The position numbers and the translations under genes are program-made. Below are positions 17,309 to 25,208 of a stretch of 64,000 nt of DNA, one piece after another. Source of the stretch: Sphingomonas kyeonggiensis (GTDB lineage Bacteria; Pseudomonadota; Alphaproteobacteria; Sphingomonadales; Sphingomonadaceae); contig NZ_JACHLN010000003.1 of NCBI RefSeq assembly GCF_014204495.1, positions 496,001-560,000 of the forward strand. Reading direction: 5' to 3'. How positions within the stretch are numbered: position 1 is the first letter of the stretch; each line of letters starts with the position of its first letter. Under the pieces are notes generated by a model. The model saw only the letters and a list, made by a program, of their open reading frames with translations. It searched no databases and was not told where the DNA came from.

Positions 17309-18907
17309 ATGCAGCCCTACGGTCTGACCATCGACAAATTCCTCGATCATGCCGCCAAGTGGTTCCAGGACTGCGAGGTGGTCGAGGCCGAGGCGGGCAC
17401 GGTTGTGAAGCGCTCGACCTATGCGGCACTGCGCGAACGCAGCAACCGCCTGTCGGGCGCGCTCGCCGCGCTCGGGCTGCGCCAGGGCGAGGTGGTCGGC
17501 ACGCTCGGCTGGAACACGATCCACCATTTCGAGATCTATTATGCCGCGATGGGCATGGGGCTGGTGTGCCACACGCTCAACCCGCGGCTGACCGCGGCGC
17601 ACCTCGCCGCGATGATCAACGAGGCGGAGAACCGGGTGCTCGCGGTGGCGGCGGATCTGGCACCGCTCGCCGCCGAGCTCATCCCGCACTGCCCGAGCAT
17701 CGAGCATGTGATCCTTCTGGACGCATCGGACGCGGAACTTGGCACCCTCGGGTCGCACCGGGTGCAGGTCTGGCGCCATGACGCCTTGCTGGAAGCGCAT
17801 GGCGCCGCGGTGACCTGGGGGGCGTTCGACGAGAACGCCCCCGCCGGGCTCTGCTATACCAGCGGGACGACGGGCAGCCCCAAGGGCGTGGTCTACACCC
17901 ACCGCTCGAACTACCTCCACACGCTGCGCGCCCTGCAGGCGGACGCGGTGGCGATCACTGCGCGCGACACGCTGCTGCTCGGCGTGCCGATGTTCCATGC
18001 CAATGGCTGGGGCATGCCCTTTGCCGCGCCGGCGGTGGGGGCCCGGCTGGTGCTGCCCGGGCGGACGCTCGACGGGGCGAGCCTGGCGCGGCTGATCCGC
18101 GACGAAGGCGTGACTGTGGCTGTCGGCGTACAGACCGTCTGGTTGACGCTGGCCGACCAGGCCGAGGCGAGCGGCGAGGCCTTCCCGACGCTGGAGCGGG
18201 TGCTGATCGGCGGATCGAGCTGCCCCGATGCGCTGCTGAGGCGGCTGGAGGAGAAGCTCGGCGCGCGGGTGCAGACGAGCTGGGGGATGACCGAGCTTTC
18301 CCCGGTGGGCGCGATTGCGCCAAGGGATCTGCCCGCGGATGCGGCGCCCGCTTCGGGGCGGCCGGTCATGGGGCTGGACCTCAAGCTCACCGATGCGGAG
18401 GGCAACACCCTGGTGCCGCAGCGGAACATGCTCGGGCATCTCAAGGTGAAGGGGCATAGCGTGATCGAGCGCTATTTCCGCAGCCAGGAAAGCGCGCTGG
18501 ACGAAGAGGGCTATTTCGACACCGGTGACCTGGCGATGCTCGACAATGCCGGCAACCTGACGATCTGCGGGCGGGCCAAGGATCTGATCAAGTCGGGCGG
18601 CGAGTGGATCAATCCGAACGAAATAGAAGCGATCATTGGCACGCACCCGGCGGTGCGCCATGTCGCGGTGATCGCGCGGGCGGACGCCAAATGGGGCGAG
18701 CGGCCGGTGCTGATCGTCGACAGCCAGGGCGAGGACCCGCGCGCGCTGCTCGAGATGCTGCGCGGCAAGGTGGCCGACTGGTGGATCCCGGGCGAGGTCG
18801 CCGAGGTGCCGGCGATGCCGCTGGCGGCCTCGGGGAAGATCGACAAGAAAAGGCTGCGCGATGACTATGCCGAGGGGCGGATCGCGGGGCGGAAGGTGGG
18901 GCGGTAG
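17309..18907 (+). CDS. Acyl-CoA synthetase (AMP-dependent ligase)
   Basis: 532-aa cytoplasmic enzyme that would activate a carboxylic acid with ATP and CoA. The AMP-binding P-loop is YTSGTTGSPKGVVYTHR (~190-206); later motifs are SWGMTE, YFDTGDLAMLD, the hinge region GRAKDLIKSGGEWI, and the catalytic Lys in LAASGKIDKKRLRD near the C-terminus. Overall it is closest to medium/long-chain fatty acyl-CoA ligases of the AlkK type. The reading upstream of ATG 17309 runs out of frame through the receptor gene. Substrate chain length is not readable from sequence. Confidence 0.9.
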   Translation: MQPYGLTIDKFLDHAAKWFQDCEVVEAEAGTVVKRSTYAALRERSNRLSGALAALGLRQGEVVGTLGWNTIHHFEIYYAAMGMGLVCHTLNPRLTAAHLAAMINEAENRVLAVAADLAPLAAELIPHCPSIEHVILLDASDAELGTLGSHRVQVWRHDALLEAHGAAVTWGAFDENAPAGLCYTSGTTGSPKGVVYTHRSNYLHTLRALQADAVAITARDTLLLGVPMFHANGWGMPFAAPAVGARLVLPGRTLDGASLARLIRDEGVTVAVGVQTVWLTLADQAEASGEAFPTLERVLIGGSSCPDALLRRLEEKLGARVQTSWGMTELSPVGAIAPRDLPADAAPASGRPVMGLDLKLTDAEGNTLVPQRNMLGHLKVKGHSVIERYFRSQESALDEEGYFDTGDLAMLDNAGNLTICGRAKDLIKSGGEWINPNEIEAIIGTHPAVRHVAVIARADAKWGERPVLIVDSQGEDPRALLEMLRGKVADWWIPGEVAEVPAMPLAASGKIDKKRLRDDYAEGRIAGRKVGR

Positions 18908-18925
18908 TTCCCTGCCCCTTCTACT

Positions 18926-19063
18926 CCCCTCCCTGCAAGGGAGGGGTCGGGGGTGGGTTGCGAGCGCAGCGAGCTCAGCGACACGTTGCGAAGGAAAGAA
19001 AAGGCCGGGCGTCGAGCCCGGCCTTTTCTAACCCACCCCTAGCCCCTCCCTTGCAGGGAGGGG
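18926..19063. repeat. Nested long inverted repeat with internal terminator
   Basis: Outer arms of 34 bases (18926-18959 and 19030-19063) are near-perfect inverted copies built on CCCCTCCCTGCAAGGGAGGGG. Inside them a 12-bp stem AAAAGGCCGGGC / GCCCGGCCTTTT (18999-19027) is a textbook bidirectional terminator. It separates the convergent ligase and esterase genes. Confidence 0.85.
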
Positions 19064-19075
19064 AATTGGAGAGGC

Positions 19076-20692
19076 TCAATCGCAGCCCTTGGCCTTGGTC
19101 GGGAGCTTGGGCGAGGCCAGGCCGACATTCCAGTTCCAGGCAATCCCGGCCGCGCGGCGGCGGCAGACGACCGCCTCATAATGGTCGTACATGCCGGGCA
19201 TCAGGTCCGCCGAGGCCCGGGGGGCGTCGGTGATATGGAGGTAGTTACGCGCCTTGCCGAAGGCGGGCCAGGCGGTGCCCGGGTTGCCGGTCCTGGTGAA
19301 GCTTGCCCAATAGCCGAGCATCGCGTCGGACAAGGGCCGCTCGTTCTCGGGGATCGCCGGCCAGAGTGGGGGCAGCGGGGTCAGGTTGCCGAAGACATAG
19401 GGCAACTCGCTGGCGTGGAAAGCGTGGAGGTCCCTATCGTCCATCGCCGGATAGCCGTGATCCCACAGATAGACATACGCCGGCTTGCCGAGCGCGGCCT
19501 GCTTGCGGGCGAGCCGCTCGCTGGTCCAGCCATAGAGCGTGTCGCGCGTGGTCGCGAGGATGCTCTCCTTGTAGGTCGCGGCCGGATAGAGCTTGAGGAA
19601 AGCGTCGGCGAATTCGCCGTACTTCTCGCGGATGGCCTTCTCATACTCCTCGGCGGTGGCCGGCGCCTTCGGGGCGAGGACGCGGAGCGAGCGGATCTCG
19701 CCCTGGTTGAAGCCGGTGAGTATCGGCACCGGGGCCTGCCTGCCCTGATCGAACGCCTCGGCCATCTGGCTCGGCAGGACGAGCCCGTCGACCACGCCGA
19801 AGGGGAAGAAGCCGAGCTTCGCCGCGCCATCGGTGATCGCCTGGGCATCCATGCCGCGCAGCGCGGCGAGGTCGGGCGCCTGGAGGCCCGCCGAGAGCAT
19901 CGTGCCGACCGCCTCGGCCGAGGGCGCGCCATATGCCTGTTTCTTCAGCGCGGGCATCGCGACCATGTAGGCGCTCTGGGCGATCGCCTGGGAGAAGGTG
20001 CCGCGGGCGAGCGGCGATTCCATCAGGAACATCACGCTGAGGCCACCGGCGGATTCGCCCGCTATCGTCACCTTGGCGGGGTCGCCGCCGAACGCCGCGA
20101 TATTGTGCTTCACCCAGGCGAGCGCGGCCATCTGGTCGAGCAGGCCGTAATTGCCCGAGACCTTTTGCGGGGACTCGGCGGAGAGCGCCGGATGGGCGAG
20201 CCAGCCGAGCACGCCGAGACGGTAGTTGATCGAGACGACGATGACGCCCTGCTCGGCGAGCTTGCGGCCGTCATACATCGGCTCGCGGCTGGAGCCGCCC
20301 GACAGCGCGCCGCCATGGATCCAGAAGAAGACGGGGGCCTTTTTCGCATTGGCCGGCGCCCAGATGTTGAGCGTCAGGCAGTCCTCGCTGACCGGCATCG
20401 GCTGGGCGGGGGCATAGACGTTGGTCGGTGCCTTGGCCTGGGGTTGGACGCAGGCGGGGCCGAAGTCCCTGGCGGCGCGGATACCGGTCCAGGGCTGCAT
20501 CGGCGCGGGCGGGCGCCAGCGCATGCCGCCGACCGGGGGCACCGCATAGGGAATGCCCTTGAAGCTGCGGATGCTCCCCTCGAGCGTGCCGCTGACGCCG
20601 CCCGAAGGCGCGTTGACGACGGGCTCCTGCGCTAGCGCGGTACCCGAGAGCAGCAGCGCGGTGGCGATGGCGGCGTGGCGGAACGGCTTCAT
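19076..20692 (-). CDS. Exported carboxylesterase type B
   Basis: 538-aa alpha/beta-hydrolase of the COesterase family. A signal peptide (MKPFRHAAIATALLLSGTALAQ) sends it to the periplasm or surface. Family motifs are present: GIPYAVPPVGGMRW, the oxyanion segment FFWIHGGALSGGSS, and the nucleophile elbow TIAGESAGGLSVMF with the catalytic Ser. An acidic residue and a late His (HAFHASELPYVFGN) complete the triad pattern. ATG at 20692 overlaps the MFS stop (ATGA). It likely releases an acid taken up by the adjacent MFS and activated by the ligase. Confidence 0.9.
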   Translation of the reverse strand: MKPFRHAAIATALLLSGTALAQEPVVNAPSGGVSGTLEGSIRSFKGIPYAVPPVGGMRWRPPAPMQPWTGIRAARDFGPACVQPQAKAPTNVYAPAQPMPVSEDCLTLNIWAPANAKKAPVFFWIHGGALSGGSSREPMYDGRKLAEQGVIVVSINYRLGVLGWLAHPALSAESPQKVSGNYGLLDQMAALAWVKHNIAAFGGDPAKVTIAGESAGGLSVMFLMESPLARGTFSQAIAQSAYMVAMPALKKQAYGAPSAEAVGTMLSAGLQAPDLAALRGMDAQAITDGAAKLGFFPFGVVDGLVLPSQMAEAFDQGRQAPVPILTGFNQGEIRSLRVLAPKAPATAEEYEKAIREKYGEFADAFLKLYPAATYKESILATTRDTLYGWTSERLARKQAALGKPAYVYLWDHGYPAMDDRDLHAFHASELPYVFGNLTPLPPLWPAIPENERPLSDAMLGYWASFTRTGNPGTAWPAFGKARNYLHITDAPRASADLMPGMYDHYEAVVCRRRAAGIAWNWNVGLASPKLPTKAKGCD

Positions 20693-21969
20693 GCGGGCAC
20701 CTTTGCGGCTTGCTCGGCGCGCAGGACGCGGGCGAGCGTGAGGAAGAGCGCGATCGCGATCAGGTAGAAGGGCGAGAGGGTGTAGAGGGCGAGCTGGAGG
20801 CCGTGGTCCCAGCCATGCGCCTTGAACCAGTCGCTGGCGGCGCCGACCCAGGTCGGGCCGAGGCCGAGGCCGATGAAGTTCATCACCAGCAGCAGCAGCG
20901 CGCCGGAGAGCACGCGCTGGTCGGGGCGGACCTCTTCCTGCACCAGCGCGACCGAGGCGGAGAGGTAGAAATAGTTGAAGCAGTTGACGACGGTCAGCAG
21001 CAGCAGCGCGAGCGGCCAGGCGGGGGCCCAGACGAATGCCACGTAGAAGGGCATGGCGATGGCGAGCGAGATCGCCGGGCCGAGCGCATAGACGATGCGG
21101 CCGCGGCGGCTCAGCCGGTCGATGATGCGGCCCGAGATCAGCATCGCGGCGCTCATCCCGATACCGACGACCAGCGCGTACCAGATCGCGATCTCGGGCA
21201 GGGTCATGCCCTTTTCGCGGATCAGGAACAGCACCGCGAACTGGCCGAGGCCATAGGTGACGAACTGGGTCGCGCCGCTTCCGAGCGCGGCGAGCATCAG
21301 CACCGGGTGACGGAAGAACATCGCGCAAGTGCCCCAGAAGGGCGCCTTGGCGGCGGGGGGCGTGGCGACGGGGTTGAGGTCGGTGGCGCCGCGCTTCGGC
21401 TCGCGCACGAGGATCGGCACGAGGATCGCGGTGACCACGCCGATCGCGCCGATCGCGATGAAGGCGATCCGCCAGTCGAGCAGCGCCGCGATCGAGGCGC
21501 CGAACGCGATGCCGAGCGCCGCGCCGATCGGCGGCCCCAGGTTGAAGATGCCGAAGGCGGTGCCGCGCTCGCCGGGCCGGAAGGTGTCGGTGATGATGGC
21601 GTAGGACGGGGGCACCCCGCCCGCCTCGCCGAAGCCGACGGTCATCCGGGCGATGACGAGCTGGGTATAGCTGGTGGCGAGCCCGCAGGCGATCGTCGCG
21701 CCGCTCCAGATCGCACAGGCGAGCGAGAGGATGGTGACGCGGCTGGTGCGGTCGGCCAGCCAGCCGACGGGGATCGCGATGAAGCAGTAGAACATCGCGA
21801 AATAGAGCCCGCCGATCAGGCCGAGCTGGCTGTCGGTGACGTGGAGCGAGTCCTGGATCGGCTTGGCGAGGATGCCGAGCAGCTGGCGGTCGAGGAAATT
21901 GAGCACATAGACGAAAGTGAGCGTGACGAGCACGATCCAGCGGCGGCTGCCACCTGCCTGAGTTTCCAC
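20689..21969 (-). CDS. MFS transporter, spinster-like
   Basis: 426-aa 12-helix permease. Helix 1 (VLVTLTFVYVLNFLDRQLLGIL) and the loop VGWLADRTSRVTILSLACAIWSGATIACGLA match the Spns/spinster-type MFS common in proteobacterial aromatic or acid catabolic loci. GTG at 21969 with GGGAGAGAG upstream is chosen; a longer GTG at 22041 is less likely. It is coupled to the esterase by ATGA overlap, suggesting that the MFS takes up an esterase product. The substrate is not known. Confidence 0.85.
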   Translation of the reverse strand: METQAGGSRRWIVLVTLTFVYVLNFLDRQLLGILAKPIQDSLHVTDSQLGLIGGLYFAMFYCFIAIPVGWLADRTSRVTILSLACAIWSGATIACGLATSYTQLVIARMTVGFGEAGGVPPSYAIITDTFRPGERGTAFGIFNLGPPIGAALGIAFGASIAALLDWRIAFIAIGAIGVVTAILVPILVREPKRGATDLNPVATPPAAKAPFWGTCAMFFRHPVLMLAALGSGATQFVTYGLGQFAVLFLIREKGMTLPEIAIWYALVVGIGMSAAMLISGRIIDRLSRRGRIVYALGPAISLAIAMPFYVAFVWAPAWPLALLLLTVVNCFNYFYLSASVALVQEEVRPDQRVLSGALLLLVMNFIGLGLGPTWVGAASDWFKAHGWDHGLQLALYTLSPFYLIAIALFLTLARVLRAEQAAKVPA

Positions 21970-22047
21970 GCGTCTCTCTCCCGTGGCGGTTTTCTCCGCC
22001 TTTCCCGCATCATGCGGGCAAGGCCGCGACGCTGTCAACACACACTA

Positions 22048-22059
22048 TCACGCGTGTGA
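22048..22059. promoter_or_regulatory. TCAC-GCGT-GTGA inverted repeat, candidate operator
   Basis: Lies in the gap between the leftward MFS gene and rightward tetR gene. It shares TCAC/GTGA half-sites with the 16-base palindrome before the TonB receptor at 14902-14917, but the spacer is 4 instead of 6 bases. Position suits autoregulation by the TetR protein. Confidence 0.4.
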
Positions 22060-22110
22060 ATATCTGCGCATGGGCTTGACGATGGCCGCGCCAGACCGGA
22101 TGGACGGGAG

Positions 22111-22791
22111 GTGACCGAGACAGCCAAGCCCGTTCGCCGCTCGCGCAAGGCCGAGCAGCGCGCCGAGACGATGGAGCAGATCTACGACGCTGCCGAGGAG
22201 CTGTTCTCGCAGCACGGGCTCTATGGCGTCACGCTGAAGGACGTCGCCAAGAAGGTCGGCGTCCACCACACGCTGCTCAATTACTATTTCGACGACAAGA
22301 AGGCGCTGTTCGATGCCGTCTTCGCCCGGCGCGCCGTCGTCACCAGCGAGCGGCGGATGCAGGCGCTCGATGCCTATGAGGCGGAAGCCAAGGGCAAGCC
22401 GACCGTCGAGGGTGCGCTGCGGGCGTTCCTCGATACCGATCTCGACACCTATATCGAGGGTGGCGAGGGCTGGAAGAACTACGCCAAGCTCGGCGCGCAG
22501 GTGGCCAACACCCCGGCCTGGGGCGCCGACCTGATGGACGCGCATTTCGACCCGGTGGTGCTCCGCCTGATCGGGCTGCTCAAACAGGCCCTGCCCGACT
22601 GCGCCGAGGAGGACATCTTCTGGGGCTATCACTTCGTCACCGGCGCGCTGATGCTCACCCTCGCCCGCACCGGCCGCATCGACAAGCTCTCGCACGGCCT
22701 GTGCCATTCGGACGACTTCGCCGCGGTGAAGGAGCGGATGGCATCGTTCATGGCCGCCGGCTTCCTCGAGATCTGCAAGCGCGGGAAATAA
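22111..22791 (+). CDS. TetR family transcriptional regulator
   Basis: 226-aa regulator. The N-terminal helix-turn-helix is typical (IYDAAEELFSQHGLYGVTLKDVAKKVGVHHTLLNYYFDDKKALFDAV, ~24-70); a helical ligand-binding domain fills the rest. The start is GTG. Divergent from the MFS-esterase pair and upstream of the SDR, it is the likely controller of the cluster, with a CoA ester or free acid as a plausible ligand (inference from neighbours). Confidence 0.9.
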   Translation: MTETAKPVRRSRKAEQRAETMEQIYDAAEELFSQHGLYGVTLKDVAKKVGVHHTLLNYYFDDKKALFDAVFARRAVVTSERRMQALDAYEAEAKGKPTVEGALRAFLDTDLDTYIEGGEGWKNYAKLGAQVANTPAWGADLMDAHFDPVVLRLIGLLKQALPDCAEEDIFWGYHFVTGALMLTLARTGRIDKLSHGLCHSDDFAAVKERMASFMAAGFLEICKRGK

Positions 22792-22868
22792 CTCCGCAAA
22801 CTCGCTCTCTTGCTAGTGAATGATTGCAACGCTACGAAGCCCTCCGTCAAATCAGAACGGAGAGCGGG

Positions 22869-23762
22869 ATGTCGCTGGCGGGTCGTGTAGCAATTGTAAC
22901 GGGTTCGGGCGGGGGACTGGGGCGTGCGCATGCGCTGTACCTGGCGAGCCGGGGCGCGAAGATCGTCGTCAACGACCTATCCCAGCCCGCCGCCGACGCC
23001 GTTGCCGCCGAGATCCGCGCGGCCGGGGGCGAGGCAATCGCCTTCGCCGCATCGGTGACCGACGAGCTGCGCGTCGCGACGATGGTCGCCGAGACCGTCG
23101 AGCGGTTCGGCAGGGTCGACATCCTGGTCAACAATGCCGGCATCCTGCGCGACAAGAGCTTCGCCAAGATGAGCATCGACGATTTCCGCCTGGTGGTGGA
23201 CGTCCATCTGATCGGCGCGGCGATCTGCTGCAAGGCAGTGTGGGAAACGATGCGCGCGCAGAATTACGGGCGGATCGTGATGACCACGTCCTCCTCCGGC
23301 CTGTACGGCAATTTCGGCCAGGCGAATTACGGCGCCGCCAAGCTCGCGCTCGTGGGCCTGATGCAGACGCTGGCGATCGAAGGCGAGAAATACGGCATCC
23401 GGGTCAACAGCCTGGCCCCTACCGCCGCGACGGGCATGACCGAGGGCGTGCTCTCGGCGAAGAGCCTTGAGATGCTGGCGCCCGAGTTGGTCAGCCCCGG
23501 CCTGCTCGCGCTGGTCGGCGAGGACGCCCCCACCCGCGCGATCCTGTGCGCCGGCGCCGGGCATTTCGCCGCCGCGCATGTCACGCTGACCGACGGCATC
23601 CAGCTGGGCCGCGCCGTCGATGCCGGCGAGCAGGTGGTCGCCGGCTGGGCGGAGGTGACCGACCGGACCGGCGAGATCGTTCCCGCCTATGGCTTCACCC
23701 AGGCCGAGCGCGAAGTGGCCGCCGCCACGGGCAAGGCGCCGGTCGCGGCGGCAGTGCGATAA
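22869..23762 (+). CDS. SDR dehydrogenase, (3R)-hydroxyacyl-CoA dehydrogenase-like
   Basis: 297-aa short-chain dehydrogenase. The Rossmann motif is TGSGGGLGRAHAL (~11-23), NNAG is intact, and the active site is SSSGLYGNFGQANYGAAK (Ser, Tyr, Lys). NNAGILRDKSFAKM and the GNFGQANYGAAK segment are characteristic of the dehydrogenase part of peroxisomal multifunctional enzyme 2 and bacterial relatives, which act on 3-hydroxyacyl-CoA. A C-terminal ~60-residue extension is present but no hydratase domain. A GGAGAG site precedes ATG 22869. It fits a beta-oxidation step after the acyl-CoA ligase. Confidence 0.85.
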   Translation: MSLAGRVAIVTGSGGGLGRAHALYLASRGAKIVVNDLSQPAADAVAAEIRAAGGEAIAFAASVTDELRVATMVAETVERFGRVDILVNNAGILRDKSFAKMSIDDFRLVVDVHLIGAAICCKAVWETMRAQNYGRIVMTTSSSGLYGNFGQANYGAAKLALVGLMQTLAIEGEKYGIRVNSLAPTAATGMTEGVLSAKSLEMLAPELVSPGLLALVGEDAPTRAILCAGAGHFAAAHVTLTDGIQLGRAVDAGEQVVAGWAEVTDRTGEIVPAYGFTQAEREVAAATGKAPVAAAVR

Positions 23763-23899
23763 GCGATACGCTCCGGCTGGGTGCAATCATGCCGGCGAAC
23801 CGGATCCCGTCGTTCAGCCTCCCCTGAACTCGGGCGGGGAAAGCCATCGCCCCCTTTGGAAAAGCGCGATACGATGTCGCGTCGGGCGAAGGAGGTGCG

Positions 23900-25057
23900 A
23901 TGCGCTGGGGAATGGTGGGACTGGTTGCGAGCGCGTTGACGCTGGCATTGGCGGCGTGCGGAGGGCTCGGCAAGGCGCCGGGCGCCGTCACGCCGAACGC
24001 CGTCGCCGAGCGGACCACGATCGATTTCTCCAGGGTCGCCAATTACTCCAGGCCGAAGCTGCCCGCCTATTTCGACGGCACGGTGCGATCGCTGGACAAC
24101 AGCCCGGCTTCCAATGCGAACGACGACCGGGTGGCGACGCTGGGCCGGGTGCTGTTCTACGACCTGCGGCTCAGCACCAACGACCGCGCTTCCTGCGCTT
24201 CCTGCCACCAGCAGGCGATCGGCTTCACCGATGCGATGCGGTTCAGCAACGGGATCAGCACCGCCGGCACCACCGATTTCCACGCGATGCGGCTGGGCAA
24301 TCTGCGCTACTGGCAGCCCGGAACCACCTTCTGGGACCGTCGCGCGGCGAGCGTGGAGGCACAGGCCAGCCACCCGTTCCACAGCCTGGTCGAGATGGGC
24401 TGGGGCGAGAATATGGGCGGCTTCGGCGCACTGACCCGGAAGATGGCCGGGATCGGCTATTATCCCGAGCTGTTCGCCTGGGCGTTCGGCGATCCCGCGA
24501 TCAGCGAGGCGCGGATCCAGCTGGCGCTGGCCCGGTTCACCCGTGCGATGATCGCGAGCAGCAGCCGGTGGGACACGGGCTATGCCCGGGTCTTCTCGGC
24601 CGCTGCGCCCGATCGCGCGCTCGATGTCGACCTGCCGGGCTTCACGCCACAGGAGAATCGCGGACGGCATCTGTTCATGGCCGATGCGAGCCGGGGCGGC
24701 GCGGGTTGTTCCGCCTGCCATCTGCCGCCGACCTTCGCGCTGTCGGCGGACGCGCACAGCAACGGGCTCGACGCCGGCGAGACGCGGCTGTTCAAGGCGC
24801 CGTCGCTACGCAATGTCGCCCTGGCCGGCCCCTATATGCATGACGGCCGCTTCGCCACGCTGGCCGAGGTGATCGACTTCTACGACCATGGCATACAGGA
24901 CGGGCCCGCGCTCGATCCCCGCCTGCGCCGGGGCAAGACACCGCAACGGCTGAACCTGAGCGCGCAGGACCGCGCGGCGCTGGTCGCCTTCCTGATGACG
25001 CTGAGCGACCCGAAGCTGACGACCGATCCGAAGTTCAGCGATCCGTTCCGGCGGTGA
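23900..25057 (+). CDS. Di-heme cytochrome c peroxidase family lipoprotein
   Basis: 385-aa exported protein with a lipobox (LALAAC) and two c-type heme sites, CASCH (99-103) and CSACH (270-274). Layout matches the bacterial CcpA/MauG superfamily: LGRVLFYDLRLSTNDRASCASCH, then FWDRRAASVEAQASHPF and a late LAGPYMHDGRFATLAEVI. Canonical peroxidases remove H2O2 using cytochrome c; MauG-like members oxidise other substrates. The C-terminal heme site and the MHDGRF segment are intact. A GGAGG site lies before ATG. It is probably its own unit; the link to the esterase cluster is only positional. Confidence 0.88.
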   Translation: MRWGMVGLVASALTLALAACGGLGKAPGAVTPNAVAERTTIDFSRVANYSRPKLPAYFDGTVRSLDNSPASNANDDRVATLGRVLFYDLRLSTNDRASCASCHQQAIGFTDAMRFSNGISTAGTTDFHAMRLGNLRYWQPGTTFWDRRAASVEAQASHPFHSLVEMGWGENMGGFGALTRKMAGIGYYPELFAWAFGDPAISEARIQLALARFTRAMIASSSRWDTGYARVFSAAAPDRALDVDLPGFTPQENRGRHLFMADASRGGAGCSACHLPPTFALSADAHSNGLDAGETRLFKAPSLRNVALAGPYMHDGRFATLAEVIDFYDHGIQDGPALDPRLRRGKTPQRLNLSAQDRAALVAFLMTLSDPKLTTDPKFSDPFRR

Positions 25058-25089
25058 GGGCGAAATGCTTCCTGCAAACCTTCCCTGAT

Positions 25090-25184
25090 CCCCGGCGAAG
25101 GCCGGGGCCAGTTGCAATGTCGCCCGAGAGGTTAGACCACCCCAACCAGCTGCGCCGAAACTGGGCCCCGGCCTTCGCCGGGGG
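25090..25184. repeat. REP-like doublet in inverted orientation
   Basis: CCCCGGCGAAGGCCGGGG plus CCAGTT (25090-25113) is repeated as its inverse at 25159-25184 with one extra base. Two inverted hairpins separated by ~45 bases form a REPIN-like unit between convergent genes. Confidence 0.8.
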
Positions 25185-25208
25185 ACAAGAAGGTGGGGCG
25201 ATCCGGCC

